A DNA stretch of 42,977 bases from Pseudomonadales bacterium (GTDB lineage Bacteria > Pseudomonadota > Gammaproteobacteria > Pseudomonadales > UBA5518), in contig JAJVIG010000056.1 of NCBI GenBank assembly GCA_022072145.1, forward strand, positions 1 to 42,977, given 5' to 3'. Position 1 is the stretch's first letter; the number at the start of each line of letters is the position of its first letter. The notes beneath the pieces are model-generated. The model was not told the origin of the DNA. It ran no database searches and was given only the letters and a program-made list of their open reading frames with translations. The position numbers were made by a program, and so were the translations under genes. This document shows positions 27,252 through 35,182 of the stretch, piece after piece.

Positions 27252-28274
27252 TCATGGCGGGCTGCTTTCCATTACTTCGGGCACATAAACCCGCTTTAGC
27301 GGAATGATGCTCTTGTAGAGCGAGTCGAATCGATCATAGTGCCTGAAAATCAGGTCGATCAGCTCGTTGCCATCTATCAGGCGAAGGTTACTCTTCGTCC
27401 TGGCGAAACTCTTGGCCTGCGCAGTGAATGTGCTCAGCGTTACTAAAAGCCCGTATTCGTTGTTGCTGACCTTGCCATACAGCGATGAAACAGCGGGGTC
27501 ACCCACATTTCCGTCTCCACTCTTCACCTGCACCTTGATTATGGGCGGCTCGAGTCCCAGTTCATCGCGATGCGCCACAATGTCGATGCCACCATCAGCC
27601 CCTTCGGGCGACACTCGAGTCTGATAGCCCATGGTGTTAAGCAAGTGCGCTACAAAGTCTGCAAAAGGATGGCCTTTCAGATCCTGGGACAGCTTCTTTA
27701 GGATGAAATCGCGCGTTGTTTCCTCAATGTCCTCGGCAACGGCAGGCACCGTTTCATCCTGGGTAACCGAAATCGTTCCTTTGGGTTTTCCGTCGATAGC
27801 GGCGCGAATCTCATCCGCATAATTCCTAATCAAGAAGAGGCTCATTGCTGAACCCATCTCGTACAGCGCTCCTTGAGTAAATTGAGTGCGCGGAAGATCG
27901 CACAACCACTTCACCGACCGTCTGTTGGGATATGGCTCGTCGGGACCAGCTTCATGATAGTATGGTCCCTGTATCTCGCCGATGTGGACTCGACGTTCCG
28001 CCTTCGAGGGGTACACAACCAAATCCCCCTCCTTCATTTCATGAGCGAAGCGATAGAGCTGCCCCGCACAATTGGCAATCGCGCCCGGCTTAGCGTTCAA
28101 ATAGACCGAAGCGTATTTGCTTTTGAACGCGTCTCGGTTTGCCAGAATTTTGGAAAGATCTCCAAAGTCCTTCCAGCCCACAGCGATACATTTGCTTTTC
28201 CTGAAAAGCGTATCTGCATCACCAGTCTTCCCTGCGTGAATTCCCCAAATATTCGCATTGTCGTACTTGCTCAC
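27252..28274 (-). CDS. Mrr-like restriction endonuclease with N-terminal PUA/EVE-like region
   Basis: A 340-aa protein in two parts. The C-terminal half is an Mrr-type PD-(D/E)XK domain: FADFVAHLLNTMGYQTRVSP, then GADGGIDIVAHRD (catalytic Asp) and IKVQVKSGDGNVG (Gln-x-Lys), followed by the YGLLVTLSTFT and LIDGNELIDLI segments typical of this family. The N-terminal half (IWGIHAGKTGDADTLF, GDLVVYPSKAERRVHIGEI) resembles PUA-superfamily modules such as EVE, which bind modified bases. Together this suggests a type IV-like enzyme cutting modified DNA, though the specificity is inferred. GTG start at 28274 with GGGAAG upstream. It lies 175 bases upstream of hsdR in the same direction and could be co-regulated. 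Confidence 0.85.
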   Translation of the reverse strand: MSKYDNANIWGIHAGKTGDADTLFRKSKCIAVGWKDFGDLSKILANRDAFKSKYASVYLNAKPGAIANCAGQLYRFAHEMKEGDLVVYPSKAERRVHIGEIQGPYYHEAGPDEPYPNRRSVKWLCDLPRTQFTQGALYEMGSAMSLFLIRNYADEIRAAIDGKPKGTISVTQDETVPAVAEDIEETTRDFILKKLSQDLKGHPFADFVAHLLNTMGYQTRVSPEGADGGIDIVAHRDELGLEPPIIKVQVKSGDGNVGDPAVSSLYGKVSNNEYGLLVTLSTFTAQAKSFARTKSNLRLIDGNELIDLIFRHYDRFDSLYKSIIPLKRVYVPEVMESSPP

Positions 28275-28332
28275 TCGCCGCTTCCCTTAGAACCTTCCTC
28301 GATGCTATCTCGCGTGCAGGAACTTTGCGTCA

Positions 28333-29370
28333 TCAGGCGTAGAACAGCTTGTCTTCACCACCGCCTAGGCCAGAACAGAGCCCTAGGTGAAGAGGGTTTC
28401 CGCCACCAAAGTATGGATTATAGAAGTCGTCGGAAAATGCACCCTGCGTAGATTCGAACTCATGCAGCCAACGCTGGTGCTTCTTGAGCTGGACATCCGT
28501 CAGCCGATATCTCGAGCCTTCATTGATCAGTTTCCGGATCAGAAAAGCCTTCAGGTAGACGAGCTGACCCTGATCGTTCCAGACCTTAAAGAACGTTGTC
28601 CAGCGCTCAGAGTCCGGATCTGGCTTTTCAAGCGCGTCGAGAAATGCGTCGAGTCGCGTAAATCCCAGGATCTCCTGAATGTAATAGACCGCGCCCTCCC
28701 AATAGGCTCCGATTTCGTAGATATCGCCTGTTGACGCTGGGTACCTCGGATACACCCTGATCTGTGCAGCTCGCCACGCCCTTATCTTGCTGATGTAGGC
28801 GTCGTGCCAGTCATCGCCTCTACCCAAATGGGGCGGATCGGCGAACGTGAACCGCACGCCACCTTCCGTGAACAGTGAGCGATAGGGCGGCCGCATGAGC
28901 CTCGCCTCGCCCGTGGATGCTACCGTGTCCGGCTGCGACACAAAGCCGTCTGCGTACATGACCGGCAGCCTGCCGCGCTCCGCATGCCCCAACGCGTAAG
29001 CGAGCCAGCCACTCAGCTCATAGTTTCTCCGCTTACAAAGCGACAGCAGGTCCGGGAATCGTTGCCTGACCTTCTTGGCTAGGTCGCGCGCACTGTCTTC
29101 CTTGGCATCGTCCCACCCGAAGTAGTGGAAGCCATCTTCTCCCGATGTGTGATGGACTATTTCCGCGTCGCATTGGAGGTGGATGCTGATTTCCTCGCCC
29201 TCGTAGAAGATCCGGCTGAACGGCAGGATGCTGCAGCGCCAATAAAGGCCCGAAGGGGACATGCCTGAATGAACTGCTAGGTCCTGGTAACCCTGCTTGT
29301 GCAGCTCAAGGACCGCAGCAAGGAGTCGGGCGGATCTTCGGACAATTGGGTCTTGGACCGGGTGTGCCAT
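28333..29370 (-). CDS. Unknown 345-aa protein next to the restriction cluster
   Basis: I do not recognise this family. It begins [20 protein letters not shown] with [19 protein letters not shown], which could be a small helical N-terminal module, and then a soluble mixed region containing [19 protein letters not shown] and [17 protein letters not shown], ending in a Gly-rich tail [16 protein letters not shown]. No signal peptide, membrane segment or nuclease motif is evident. ATG at 29370 has AAGGGA about 11 bases upstream. It is the head gene of the minus-strand block, divergent from radC, and only 58 bases upstream of the Mrr-like gene, so a role in the same defence island is plausible but unproven. 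Confidence 0.7.
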   Translation of the reverse strand: MAHPVQDPIVRRSARLLAAVLELHKQGYQDLAVHSGMSPSGLYWRCSILPFSRIFYEGEEISIHLQCDAEIVHHTSGEDGFHYFGWDDAKEDSARDLAKKVRQRFPDLLSLCKRRNYELSGWLAYALGHAERGRLPVMYADGFVSQPDTVASTGEARLMRPPYRSLFTEGGVRFTFADPPHLGRGDDWHDAYISKIRAWRAAQIRVYPRYPASTGDIYEIGAYWEGAVYYIQEILGFTRLDAFLDALEKPDPDSERWTTFFKVWNDQGQLVYLKAFLIRKLINEGSRYRLTDVQLKKHQRWLHEFESTQGAFSDDFYNPYFGGGNPLHLGLCSGLGGGEDKLFYA

Positions 29371-29476
29371 CGATACAGATTCCCTTCTACGCGCCCGCTA
29401 CACGTCGCCATCCTGCCAGCGTCACAGCATCGCCTGATGAGGCTATTAAACTGCCGCGCGCAAAAAATAGCATCTT

Positions 29477-29537
29477 ATATGAAGCCCGGCATCTCCCCGC
29501 CAGCGCTTCACCAACCCCAACCCAGGAGCCCCCTATG
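29477..29537 (+). repeat. Leader repeat copy 1, upstream of radC
   Basis: The sequence from TGAAGCCCGGCAT through GCGCTTCACCAACC, CCAGGAG and the start codon is repeated before the next gene (30059-30110), with an 11-base difference in length. It covers the ribosome-binding site and start. Confidence 0.8.
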
Positions 29538-30026
29538 GCTGCAAACCGCGAGCCTCCGTCCCCTGCTGCCCCCAAGACCGATCAACATCTTCGAGAGCAG
29601 CGGCTTCTCGAACGCGCACGTCAAATCTTGCTCCGCCGCATTCGGCAAGGCACGTGTTTGAGCAACCCGACGGAAGTCAAGGATTACCTCAGGCTTCAGG
29701 TCGGGCACTTGGAGCACGAGGTATTCGGTTGCCTGTTCCTGGACAACCAGCACGCCGTGATCGCCGCCGAGGATCTGTTCAGAGGCACCATCGATGGCGC
29801 GAGCGTGTATCCCCGCGAGGTCGTCAAGCGCGCCCTGGCACTGAATGCTGCGGCCGTTATTCTCTATCACAACCATCCGTCCGGCGTGTCGGAACCGTCC
29901 CAGTCCGATCAGCGGTTGACCCAACGGCTCAAGGCCGCGCTCGGCACCGTCGACATTCGCGTTCTGGACCATTTCGTGGTCGGGAGCGCGGAAGCCCTTT
30001 CCTTCGCTGAGCGCGGGTTGCTCTGA
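29535..30026 (+). CDS. RadC-family JAB/MPN-domain protein
   Basis: A 163-aa protein with the JAMM metalloprotease-like motif of the RadC family: the upstream [16 protein letters not shown] strand, then [17 protein letters not shown] (His-x-His-Pro-Ser-Gly followed by Ser and Asp). The usual N-terminal helix-hairpin-helix of chromosomal RadC is missing; the N-terminus is a short Pro/Ala stretch. Such short RadC proteins are very common on integrative elements and plasmids, where their role is not settled (the original repair function of RadC was withdrawn). ATG at 29535 has AGGAG 7 bases upstream. It is the first plus-strand gene of the island's right module and shares its leader sequence with the following gene. 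Confidence 0.9.
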   Translation: MAANREPPSPAAPKTDQHLREQRLLERARQILLRRIRQGTCLSNPTEVKDYLRLQVGHLEHEVFGCLFLDNQHAVIAAEDLFRGTIDGASVYPREVVKRALALNAAAVILYHNHPSGVSEPSQSDQRLTQRLKAALGTVDIRVLDHFVVGSAEALSFAERGLL

Positions 30027-30058
30027 TCCGCCACCGCTGGGCCATAACCAGCGTTTCA

Positions 30059-30110
30059 TTTGAAGCCCGGCATTCTGCCAGCGCTTCACCAACCCAGGAG
30101 TCCCACTATG
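30059..30110 (+). repeat. Leader repeat copy 2, upstream of the 187-aa gene
   Basis: Near-copy of 29477-29537, including GAAGCCCGGCAT, CCAGCGCTTCACCAACCCAGGAG and the ATGGCTGC start. The two genes behind these leaders are unrelated beyond the first Met-Ala-Ala. Confidence 0.8.
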
Positions 30111-30671
30111 GCTGCTCAACGCAAGCCCAGTACTGCTACGCCCGTCGATCATGCCTCCACAGCGCCTACCTTCCGCATACTGAAGAAGGCCCAATGTCCG
30201 ACCATCAGCGGCAAGTCCGACCTCACCTACAACATCGCCTGCGATCCCGCCGCCAAAGGCCTCTTCGTTCGGCTGACCGCAGCGTCTGGCGGCGGCTTCT
30301 TCTCGAACGAGTGGGTCGCCCTGAAGGATATCCAGCAAGCCCTCCGCAGCGGTAGTCCCATATCGGCTATACGCCTCATGCCCCTGTTCCGGGGCCAGTC
30401 CGTGAACACGCCCGGTTTCCTGCTGGCGGTGCTCGCGGCCGAGGGCCTGATCCGACCTTTGCCGGGGAAGCAGCGGGTCCACGAGCTGGTTCAGAACTCA
30501 GACTTCCAGGCCCGGATGGAAAAGCTGATTGCCTCGACCGCCAACCTTCCCGATGACGCGGCCAAGACCAAGCCCCAGCTGCCGGCCAAGCCCAAAGCCG
30601 TGAATGCTGACCTCTCCAAGCGCAAGCCTGGACGCCCATCCGCCAATAAGCCCACAACCAAGAAGGCATAG
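30108..30671 (+). CDS. Unknown 187-aa element protein with basic C-terminal tail
   Basis: The central region reads LTYNIACDPAAKGLFVRLTA, then SGGGFFSNEWVALKDI, followed by a helical segment (LLAVLAAEGLIRPLPGKQR). The last 50 residues are rich in Lys, Pro and Ala (KRKPGRPSANKPTTKKA), including an AT-hook-like KRKPGRP, which suggests nucleic-acid binding. I have the impression that proteins with the GGGFFSNEWV segment are widespread on integrative elements next to radC and antirestriction genes, but I cannot assign a function. ATG at 30108 has AGGAG upstream in the duplicated leader; the frame is open back to 30060. Confidence 0.75.
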   Translation: MAAQRKPSTATPVDHASTAPTFRILKKAQCPTISGKSDLTYNIACDPAAKGLFVRLTAASGGGFFSNEWVALKDIQQALRSGSPISAIRLMPLFRGQSVNTPGFLLAVLAAEGLIRPLPGKQRVHELVQNSDFQARMEKLIASTANLPDDAAKTKPQLPAKPKAVNADLSKRKPGRPSANKPTTKKA

Positions 30672-30891
30672 GCCTGCCAGTTAGCCTCCTCCCCTCCAAA
30701 GCTGACTTTCAGAGTAGGTGTCGGGCGCTCTCTCGAAAATCCCTTCCGTAACTGTTTGAAGCACCACGTTTTTCCGCATTGATCTTTCGGGGCCAGGTTC
30801 AGACCGAGCCTATACCGCCCCTAGTGCTTTCCTTTTCTTTTCAACGACTTACTGAAAACACCCACTTCCGCAAACCCAAGGAGGCTGCCTA

Positions 30892-31071
30892 GTGCTGTCC
30901 GTCACCCTGTTTGCCGCAACCCTCGCCTGCCTTGTGGTGCCCCCGCTAAATGTCTGGGCGGGTCCGCTGCTGGTCGTGCTGTTTGTCACCAATCCCCCGG
31001 TCTTCTGGTCGGCCCTCGGGCTGTCCGGACTGGGCGGGCTTGCCTACTTCCTCAGGAGGAATCGCCCATGA
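30892..31071 (+). CDS. 59-aa small membrane protein
   Basis: A GTG start with an excellent AGGAGG 7 bases upstream opens a 59-codon frame ending at the TGA that overlaps the next ATG (ATGA). The product is almost wholly hydrophobic: LFAATLACLVV, then GPLLVVLFV, then ALGLSGLGGLAYF, and ends RRNRP, so two or three membrane helices with a positive, cytoplasmic C-terminus. Coupling to the next gene by a 4-base overlap strengthens the call. Function unknown. The 220 bases upstream (30672-30891) hold no gene. Confidence 0.7.
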   Translation: MLSVTLFAATLACLVVPPLNVWAGPLLVVLFVTNPPVFWSALGLSGLGGLAYFLRRNRP

Positions 31072-31253
31072 ACATTGAAGCCCTGCTCGAAGACTACATC
31101 CAGGACGCGTTCGAGATCGTCAGCGCCTGGGACCTGCCGGATGACGAGTTACCGGACGCCGTGAACGCCCAGGCCCGGCTGATGGCGGGCATACCCCTCG
31201 ACCACACGGCGCTGCCGTCCTGCACCGACCCTTACCTGACCTTGCAGTTCTAA
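31068..31253 (+). CDS. Small acidic protein, 61 aa, unknown
   Basis: MNIEALLEDYIQDAFEIVSA begins a compact acidic helical protein of 61 residues. AGGAGG lies 8 bases before the ATG, inside the end of the preceding membrane-protein gene, with which it overlaps by 4 bases. The net charge is strongly negative (Asp/Glu-rich helices), a property shared by some anti-restriction and DNA-mimic proteins, but there is no direct evidence for that here. No homologue is recognised. Confidence 0.65.
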   Translation: MNIEALLEDYIQDAFEIVSAWDLPDDELPDAVNAQARLMAGIPLDHTALPSCTDPYLTLQF

Positions 31254-31311
31254 TTCCTTTCCTGCCTCACCCCTAACCCCGCTACCCAACCACCGACACA
31301 AGGAGCCCCCG

Positions 31312-31530
31312 ATGACTATCCGCACCCTCGCGGAGGTCGGCGCACGCCTGGAGGAAGCCGTCAGGTCTCTTCCGGGCGACGGCCATGACCCGTTCGACCG
31401 CTACGAGATGGTGGCCATCCAGATCCTGGACAGCGAATTCCCTGACTTCGCCCCGGGCCTGCTGGAGCGTTACCTCTCGGTTTACCTCGACCTCAAGCGG
31501 CTGGAGCTCGGCTCCGAACCGTCCACGTGA
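31312..31530 (+). CDS. Small acidic protein, 72 aa, unknown
   Basis: A 72-aa acidic helical protein beginning MTIRTLAEVGARLEEAVRSL and containing YEMVAIQILDSEFPDFAPG. AAGGAG precedes the ATG by 6 bases. It lies between the 61-aa protein and the ardB-like gene in the same direction, so probably in the same operon. No recognised family. Confidence 0.65.
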   Translation: MTIRTLAEVGARLEEAVRSLPGDGHDPFDRYEMVAIQILDSEFPDFAPGLLERYLSVYLDLKRLELGSEPST

Positions 31531-31559
31531 ATCGACACACTACCTATCCGGAGATACTT

Positions 31560-31976
31560 ATGACTGAGACCACGATCACCCGCCAGCTGGTCCCCGAAAG
31601 CAAGCGCCTTTCGATCACCGCCGAGCTGTTCGGCGTCAACTTCCCGCTCTTGCTCGAACCGGCCGTGTTCAACTTTGCTGGGCAGCTTGCCCACGCCTAC
31701 CACGGCGCCTACTGGCACTTCTATCGGCTCGGCAACGGCGGCTTCTACATGGCCCCGGACACGGAAGCACGCTTTCGGGTCGTTTGCGAGAACTGCTATG
31801 AAGGGGCCCTGTCGGCCGATGCCCTCGGGATCACCGCCTGCCTTTACGCGTACAGCCACCTCGCGTTCACGGCGCCAACCGCTATCGCATTGATCCTCGC
31901 CGAGCACTACCACTGGCTGCGGGAGTTCATGTTCGAGCACCCCGAAGCACGGCAGATACTGCAGGCCATCGACTGA
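31560..31976 (+). CDS. ardB: Antirestriction protein, ArdB/KlcA family
   Basis: A 138-aa protein with the family blocks in order: HAYHGAYWHFYRLGNGGFYM, AP-D-EARFRVVCENCYEG, LSADALGITACLYAYSHLAF and the C-terminal HYHWLREFMFEHPEARQI. ArdB/KlcA proteins protect incoming mobile DNA from type I restriction without blocking methylation. ATG at 31560 has GGAG 8 bases upstream; an in-frame start at 31527 would add 11 unrelated residues. Finding it on an element that carries its own type I system is notable. Symbol assigned by family; klcA would be equally acceptable. Confidence 0.88.
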   Translation: MTETTITRQLVPESKRLSITAELFGVNFPLLLEPAVFNFAGQLAHAYHGAYWHFYRLGNGGFYMAPDTEARFRVVCENCYEGALSADALGITACLYAYSHLAFTAPTAIALILAEHYHWLREFMFEHPEARQILQAID

Positions 31977-32000
31977 CGCTACACACAAACCCACTGACGA

Positions 32001-32082
32001 CTCGACGCATTCGACGACCCGACGCCACTGTCGCCCCCGGAAGGTGATGGTCGGCGTCGGGTCGACGGGTGCGTCGGGTGCG
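32001..32082. repeat. Imperfect palindromic repeat, copy A
   Basis: Left arm CTCGACGCATTCGACGAC plus CCGACGCC pairs with the right arm GGCGTCGGGTCGACGGGTGC (24 bases, 21 matching) around a 26-base loop, giving a long stem. The right-arm 30 bases are identical to those of copy C. Confidence 0.8.
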
Positions 32083-32167
32083 CGGTTGGTTTTGTTTCGC
32101 CTGCATGCTGCTGCCGCGCCCGGACCACGCCGCACGGCGAATTTCGACGCGGAAAACGCCCCGACCG

Positions 32168-32230
32168 CTCGACGCATTCGACGACTTGGCGCCCACCTAT
32201 ACGGCCCAACGTCGGGTCGACGGGTTCGTC
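32168..32230. repeat. Imperfect palindromic repeat, copy B
   Basis: The left-arm 18-mer CTCGACGCATTCGACGAC is identical to copy A. The right arm GTCGGGTCGACGGGTTCGTC is a near match. The loop sequence differs. Confidence 0.75.
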
Positions 32231-32385
32231 AATTGAACACTCCGTTTTCGTGGGATTCATGACACGCTCAGCCCTCTTGATTTGGACGGATACGCCCCAA
32301 TATCGACCACGGCATCCCTTGATCTGTTACCCCTAGGGTATGCCGGGAGACAGATCCGAGGGGGTACATATTCATACGCGAGCCT

Positions 32386-32410
32386 CGTCATGCGGGCCGT
32401 GCGCATGACG
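32386..32410. repeat. 9-bp inverted repeat upstream of the 308-aa gene
   Basis: CGTCATGCG and CGCATGACG are perfect inverted repeats with a 7-base spacer about 90 bases before the next gene. They could be an operator or part of a replication-origin region. Apart from this and palindromic copies A and B, nothing is recognisable in 31977-32499. Confidence 0.6.
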
Positions 32411-32499
32411 CATGCGCCATGAAGACGGTATGACTCGCGCAAGACAACACAGGGGATCCCCCGAGGATTCCCGCCTAATATGATTCATTGGCGGTCACC

Positions 32500-33426
32500 A
32501 TGATCGACGCGGAAGATGAAGCTCTCATCGACACCAGAAGCAGCTGCACAAAGGAGCAGGCAGTCATCAAGTTGCTGGGCTGGATGCGAGGCCCTGTGCT
32601 AAAGCGGGTAATCCGTCTGGTGGACGGGGTAATCCCTGACAGTGAACTGCCTCATTACCGCTTCTCGGATGAAAGTTTGGATGAATTTCTGACCGAGAGG
32701 CGCGAGCGTGCCAGCATCGCGTTTCACAATTCGGTGGCTAGTGGAACGTATAGCCATGCCGATCTGGTGGCCTTGGAAGATGAAGTTGGTAAATGCGATG
32801 CGCTGATCGAGAAAGCCGCAATTTACCACCGTGATATTGCGGATGATCTTGCGGATACTGCAACCGGAACCTTGCGAGTGGATGCAGACGAAACGGCCCG
32901 CCATGGGACGCTACACATTACGCTGAACAGTCTGGATCGGTGGGCCCACAAGAAGTACGGCATCTCGATCTATGACACGTTGACCAGCCATGACTCGAAG
33001 GACGACCTGAACCACACCCCTACAGTTGAAGTCGATCCTGATGAAGGCGGCGATGTGTCTAGCCCGAAATCGAGCGACGACCTGGGGCCCGTCAAATCCC
33101 GCAATTTGATCAGAACGCTGAAGTTACTTCTGTCAGCGTTTGAAGGCAAACCTCCGCTCGATGTTCAGGTGCCAGAGTTAGATTCCGGCGGCGGGTTGTC
33201 AGCCATCAAAGCAGAACAGGTCTACTTGCTGATTGCACGGCTGGCGGTCGAGTTCTCGCGTACCGCCACGAAGTATCAGCGTGGTGATAATCCAAACGAA
33301 AAAATTATCGCGGAGCGTCTGGTTTCGACAGCCCAAGAAGATGGAATTGGGTTTGAGAGCATCAGAAAAACACTGCAGCATGCTCGGGCCGTTGCGAAGC
33401 GAGTAAACGCAAAGCCGAGCACCTAG
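32500..33426 (+). CDS. Unknown 308-aa element protein
   Basis: A soluble, acidic protein with no recognised family. It begins MIDAEDEALIDTRSSC and has helical segments RERASIAFHNSVASGTYSHAD and ALEDEVGKCDALIEKAAIYH; a mid-protein linker is rich in Asp/Ser, and the C-terminus is helical and basic. ATG at 32500 is preferred to an in-frame TTG at 32488; no strong ribosome-binding site is seen, and the promoter region contains inverted repeats. It sits about 100 bases before the P-loop ATPase gene in the same direction, so it may belong to the element's replication or control operon. DNA-binding is possible but unproven. Confidence 0.7.
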   Translation: MIDAEDEALIDTRSSCTKEQAVIKLLGWMRGPVLKRVIRLVDGVIPDSELPHYRFSDESLDEFLTERRERASIAFHNSVASGTYSHADLVALEDEVGKCDALIEKAAIYHRDIADDLADTATGTLRVDADETARHGTLHITLNSLDRWAHKKYGISIYDTLTSHDSKDDLNHTPTVEVDPDEGGDVSSPKSSDDLGPVKSRNLIRTLKLLLSAFEGKPPLDVQVPELDSGGGLSAIKAEQVYLLIARLAVEFSRTATKYQRGDNPNEKIIAERLVSTAQEDGIGFESIRKTLQHARAVAKRVNAKPST

Positions 33427-33520
33427 CGCTTACCATTTACCTTTGGTAAATACCCCGCCTACCACGACCTGACGCAAAAAATACGCATCTCCAACAACAG
33501 CCCAATAGGAGGGCAAAACG

Positions 33521-35182
33521 GTGATGCAGAAGGAACCAGATAAAGAAACCCCAACTCCCGGTTTGGATAAGCCGGAGCTGGCCACACCAACCACTGACAT
33601 CGCGGCCGACACCGTCTCCGACGCTGCTGTCGCCGCCAGCGTCGCCCCCGATGAAACCGTCATCCCGTTCGACGCAATCGTCGCCTCGTCGCCACCCCCG
33701 GGCGTCGGGTCGACGGGTGCGTCGGGTGCGTCGGGTGCGCAGGAGGATTCTTCGGACCCTAAAACATTCCCGATTCGTCTCGCCCGCAAGTTGCGCTTGG
33801 TGCTAAGCCAGAATGGCCAGCCGTTCGCGATTTCCCAAAGAGGCCATGCGGGCCCACGAGCTGTCAGTCTCGATAGCAGACAGATACGCAAGCTCATACG
33901 CAAGGAAGCGGCGAAGGAGAAATTGCCGCTTCGCGAACGCGATGTCGACGACGTGATAGCGCATCTTAAAGCGCACGCCGAGATGGCGACCGAGATGGTC
34001 AACGTCTGGTACCGCGTGGCACAGATACCGGACGGCGTGGTGATCGCGATCGGGGACGAAGCGAACACGCATATCCGCATCACGCCGGGCAAGGTCGAGG
34101 TGATCGTCGGCGGCACGGATACCCTGTTCTACGAGACGTCAGTGTCAAAGCCCATGGTCTTTCCCGCTGAGCAGGGCGATTACGGGCTGCTGAAGAAATA
34201 CGTCAACGTCGGCGCTGAAGACTTCGTCCTGCTTATCGCGTGGATCAGTTACACCCTCGCACATCCGAAGGTGCCCACGACCAAGTACCTGCACCTCGTG
34301 ATCATGGGCGACCAGGGTTCCGGGAAATCGACGCTCTCCAGTCTGATCCTGAGCTTGGTCGACCCGAGCCATGTCGGGCTGCAGATATTTCCGGGCAATG
34401 CGATCGACCTGAGCATCGCAGCCGCGAATGCCCACCTCCTCGTCTACGACAATATGCGGGGGTTCAAGCAGTTCATGGCCGACTTGCTCTGTGTCGCGTC
34501 AACAGGGGGTGCGATTAGCACAAGGCAGCTATACACGAACGCGGAGCAGAGCATCCAACGCCTGCACTGCGCGCTCGTGCTGAATGCCATTCACAGCCTG
34601 ATCAACCAGCCAGACCTTGCGCAACGCTGCCTGCCGATCCGCACGTTGCCACTGTCGGAATCTGCTCGCCGCTCGGATGCCGCAATGGCGGCGGAACTGG
34701 CGCTGGATCTGCCGGTGATCTTTCGCGGCTTTCTCGCCCTGATCGCGGAGATCATGCGGCATCTACCAACAGTCAGCGTGACGAACCCAGAACGCATGCT
34801 GGACTTTGTGCGCTGGCTGGCTGCCATGGAGATAGCCAAAGGTGTCCCTGCCGGCATTTATCAAGCGGCCTACAGCGAAGCCTTGCGGGAGGCCCAGCTC
34901 GACAGTCTGCAGGAAAACCTGCTCGCGAGCGCCGTGCTTGAGTTCGCGGCGAAGCATGCCCGGCCGGAGTGCAGCGAAACGCCCAGTAAATTGCTTTCCA
35001 AACTCATCGAAGAGCTACCGGACGGGGCGAAATACTCGCGCGAGTGGCCGAGAACCCCGATCGCCCTGTCGAAGCGCCTGAACGCGCTGAAGGCCAGCTT
35101 GGCTACGCAGGGGGTGCACATCGAGTTCAGCCGCGGCAAGGAGCGCCACATTACCATCACGACCAGGGAGGTTACGCCATGA
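33521..35182 (+). CDS. P-loop ATPase, probable replication protein of the element
   Basis: A 553-aa protein. Residues 1-85 are a low-complexity Pro/Ala/Thr/Asp linker in which the coding sequence contains palindromic repeat copy C (VGSTGASGASGA, about 61-73). The rest is folded: an N-terminal region with RKLIRKEAAKEKLPLRERDVDD, then the ATPase domain with Walker A MGDQGSGKST (about 261-270), Walker-B-like LLVYDN (near 309) and a sensor-like region ALVLNAIHSLIN. The arrangement resembles SF3-helicase-like ATPases of phage satellites and integrative elements, but no primase domain is visible. GTG at 33521 has AGGAGG 8 bases upstream, better than the ATG one codon later. Its stop overlaps the next gene by 4 bases. 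Confidence 0.75.
   Translation: MMQKEPDKETPTPGLDKPELATPTTDIAADTVSDAAVAASVAPDETVIPFDAIVASSPPPGVGSTGASGASGAQEDSSDPKTFPIRLARKLRLVLSQNGQPFAISQRGHAGPRAVSLDSRQIRKLIRKEAAKEKLPLRERDVDDVIAHLKAHAEMATEMVNVWYRVAQIPDGVVIAIGDEANTHIRITPGKVEVIVGGTDTLFYETSVSKPMVFPAEQGDYGLLKKYVNVGAEDFVLLIAWISYTLAHPKVPTTKYLHLVIMGDQGSGKSTLSSLILSLVDPSHVGLQIFPGNAIDLSIAAANAHLLVYDNMRGFKQFMADLLCVASTGGAISTRQLYTNAEQSIQRLHCALVLNAIHSLINQPDLAQRCLPIRTLPLSESARRSDAAMAAELALDLPVIFRGFLALIAEIMRHLPTVSVTNPERMLDFVRWLAAMEIAKGVPAGIYQAAYSEALREAQLDSLQENLLASAVLEFAAKHARPECSETPSKLLSKLIEELPDGAKYSREWPRTPIALSKRLNALKASLATQGVHIEFSRGKERHITITTREVTP
33668..33739. repeat. Imperfect palindromic repeat, copy C (inside the ATPase gene)
   Basis: The right arm shares 30 identical bases with copy A and adds a further TCGGGTGCG unit; a weaker left arm (CGACGCAATCGTCG) precedes it. 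The repeat is in frame and encodes the Gly/Ser/Ala linker VGSTGASGASGA. Confidence 0.8.

Noticed and set aside
29508..30482. A 324-codon minus-strand frame antisense to radC and the 187-aa gene
   Set aside because: RadC on the plus strand has an intact JAMM motif and a ribosome-binding site; the antisense frame crosses two genes and their leader repeats.
31482..32177. A minus-strand frame antisense to ardB and over the palindromic repeats
   Set aside because: The ardB frame has clear family blocks; the antisense part includes repeated DNA which keeps frames open by chance.
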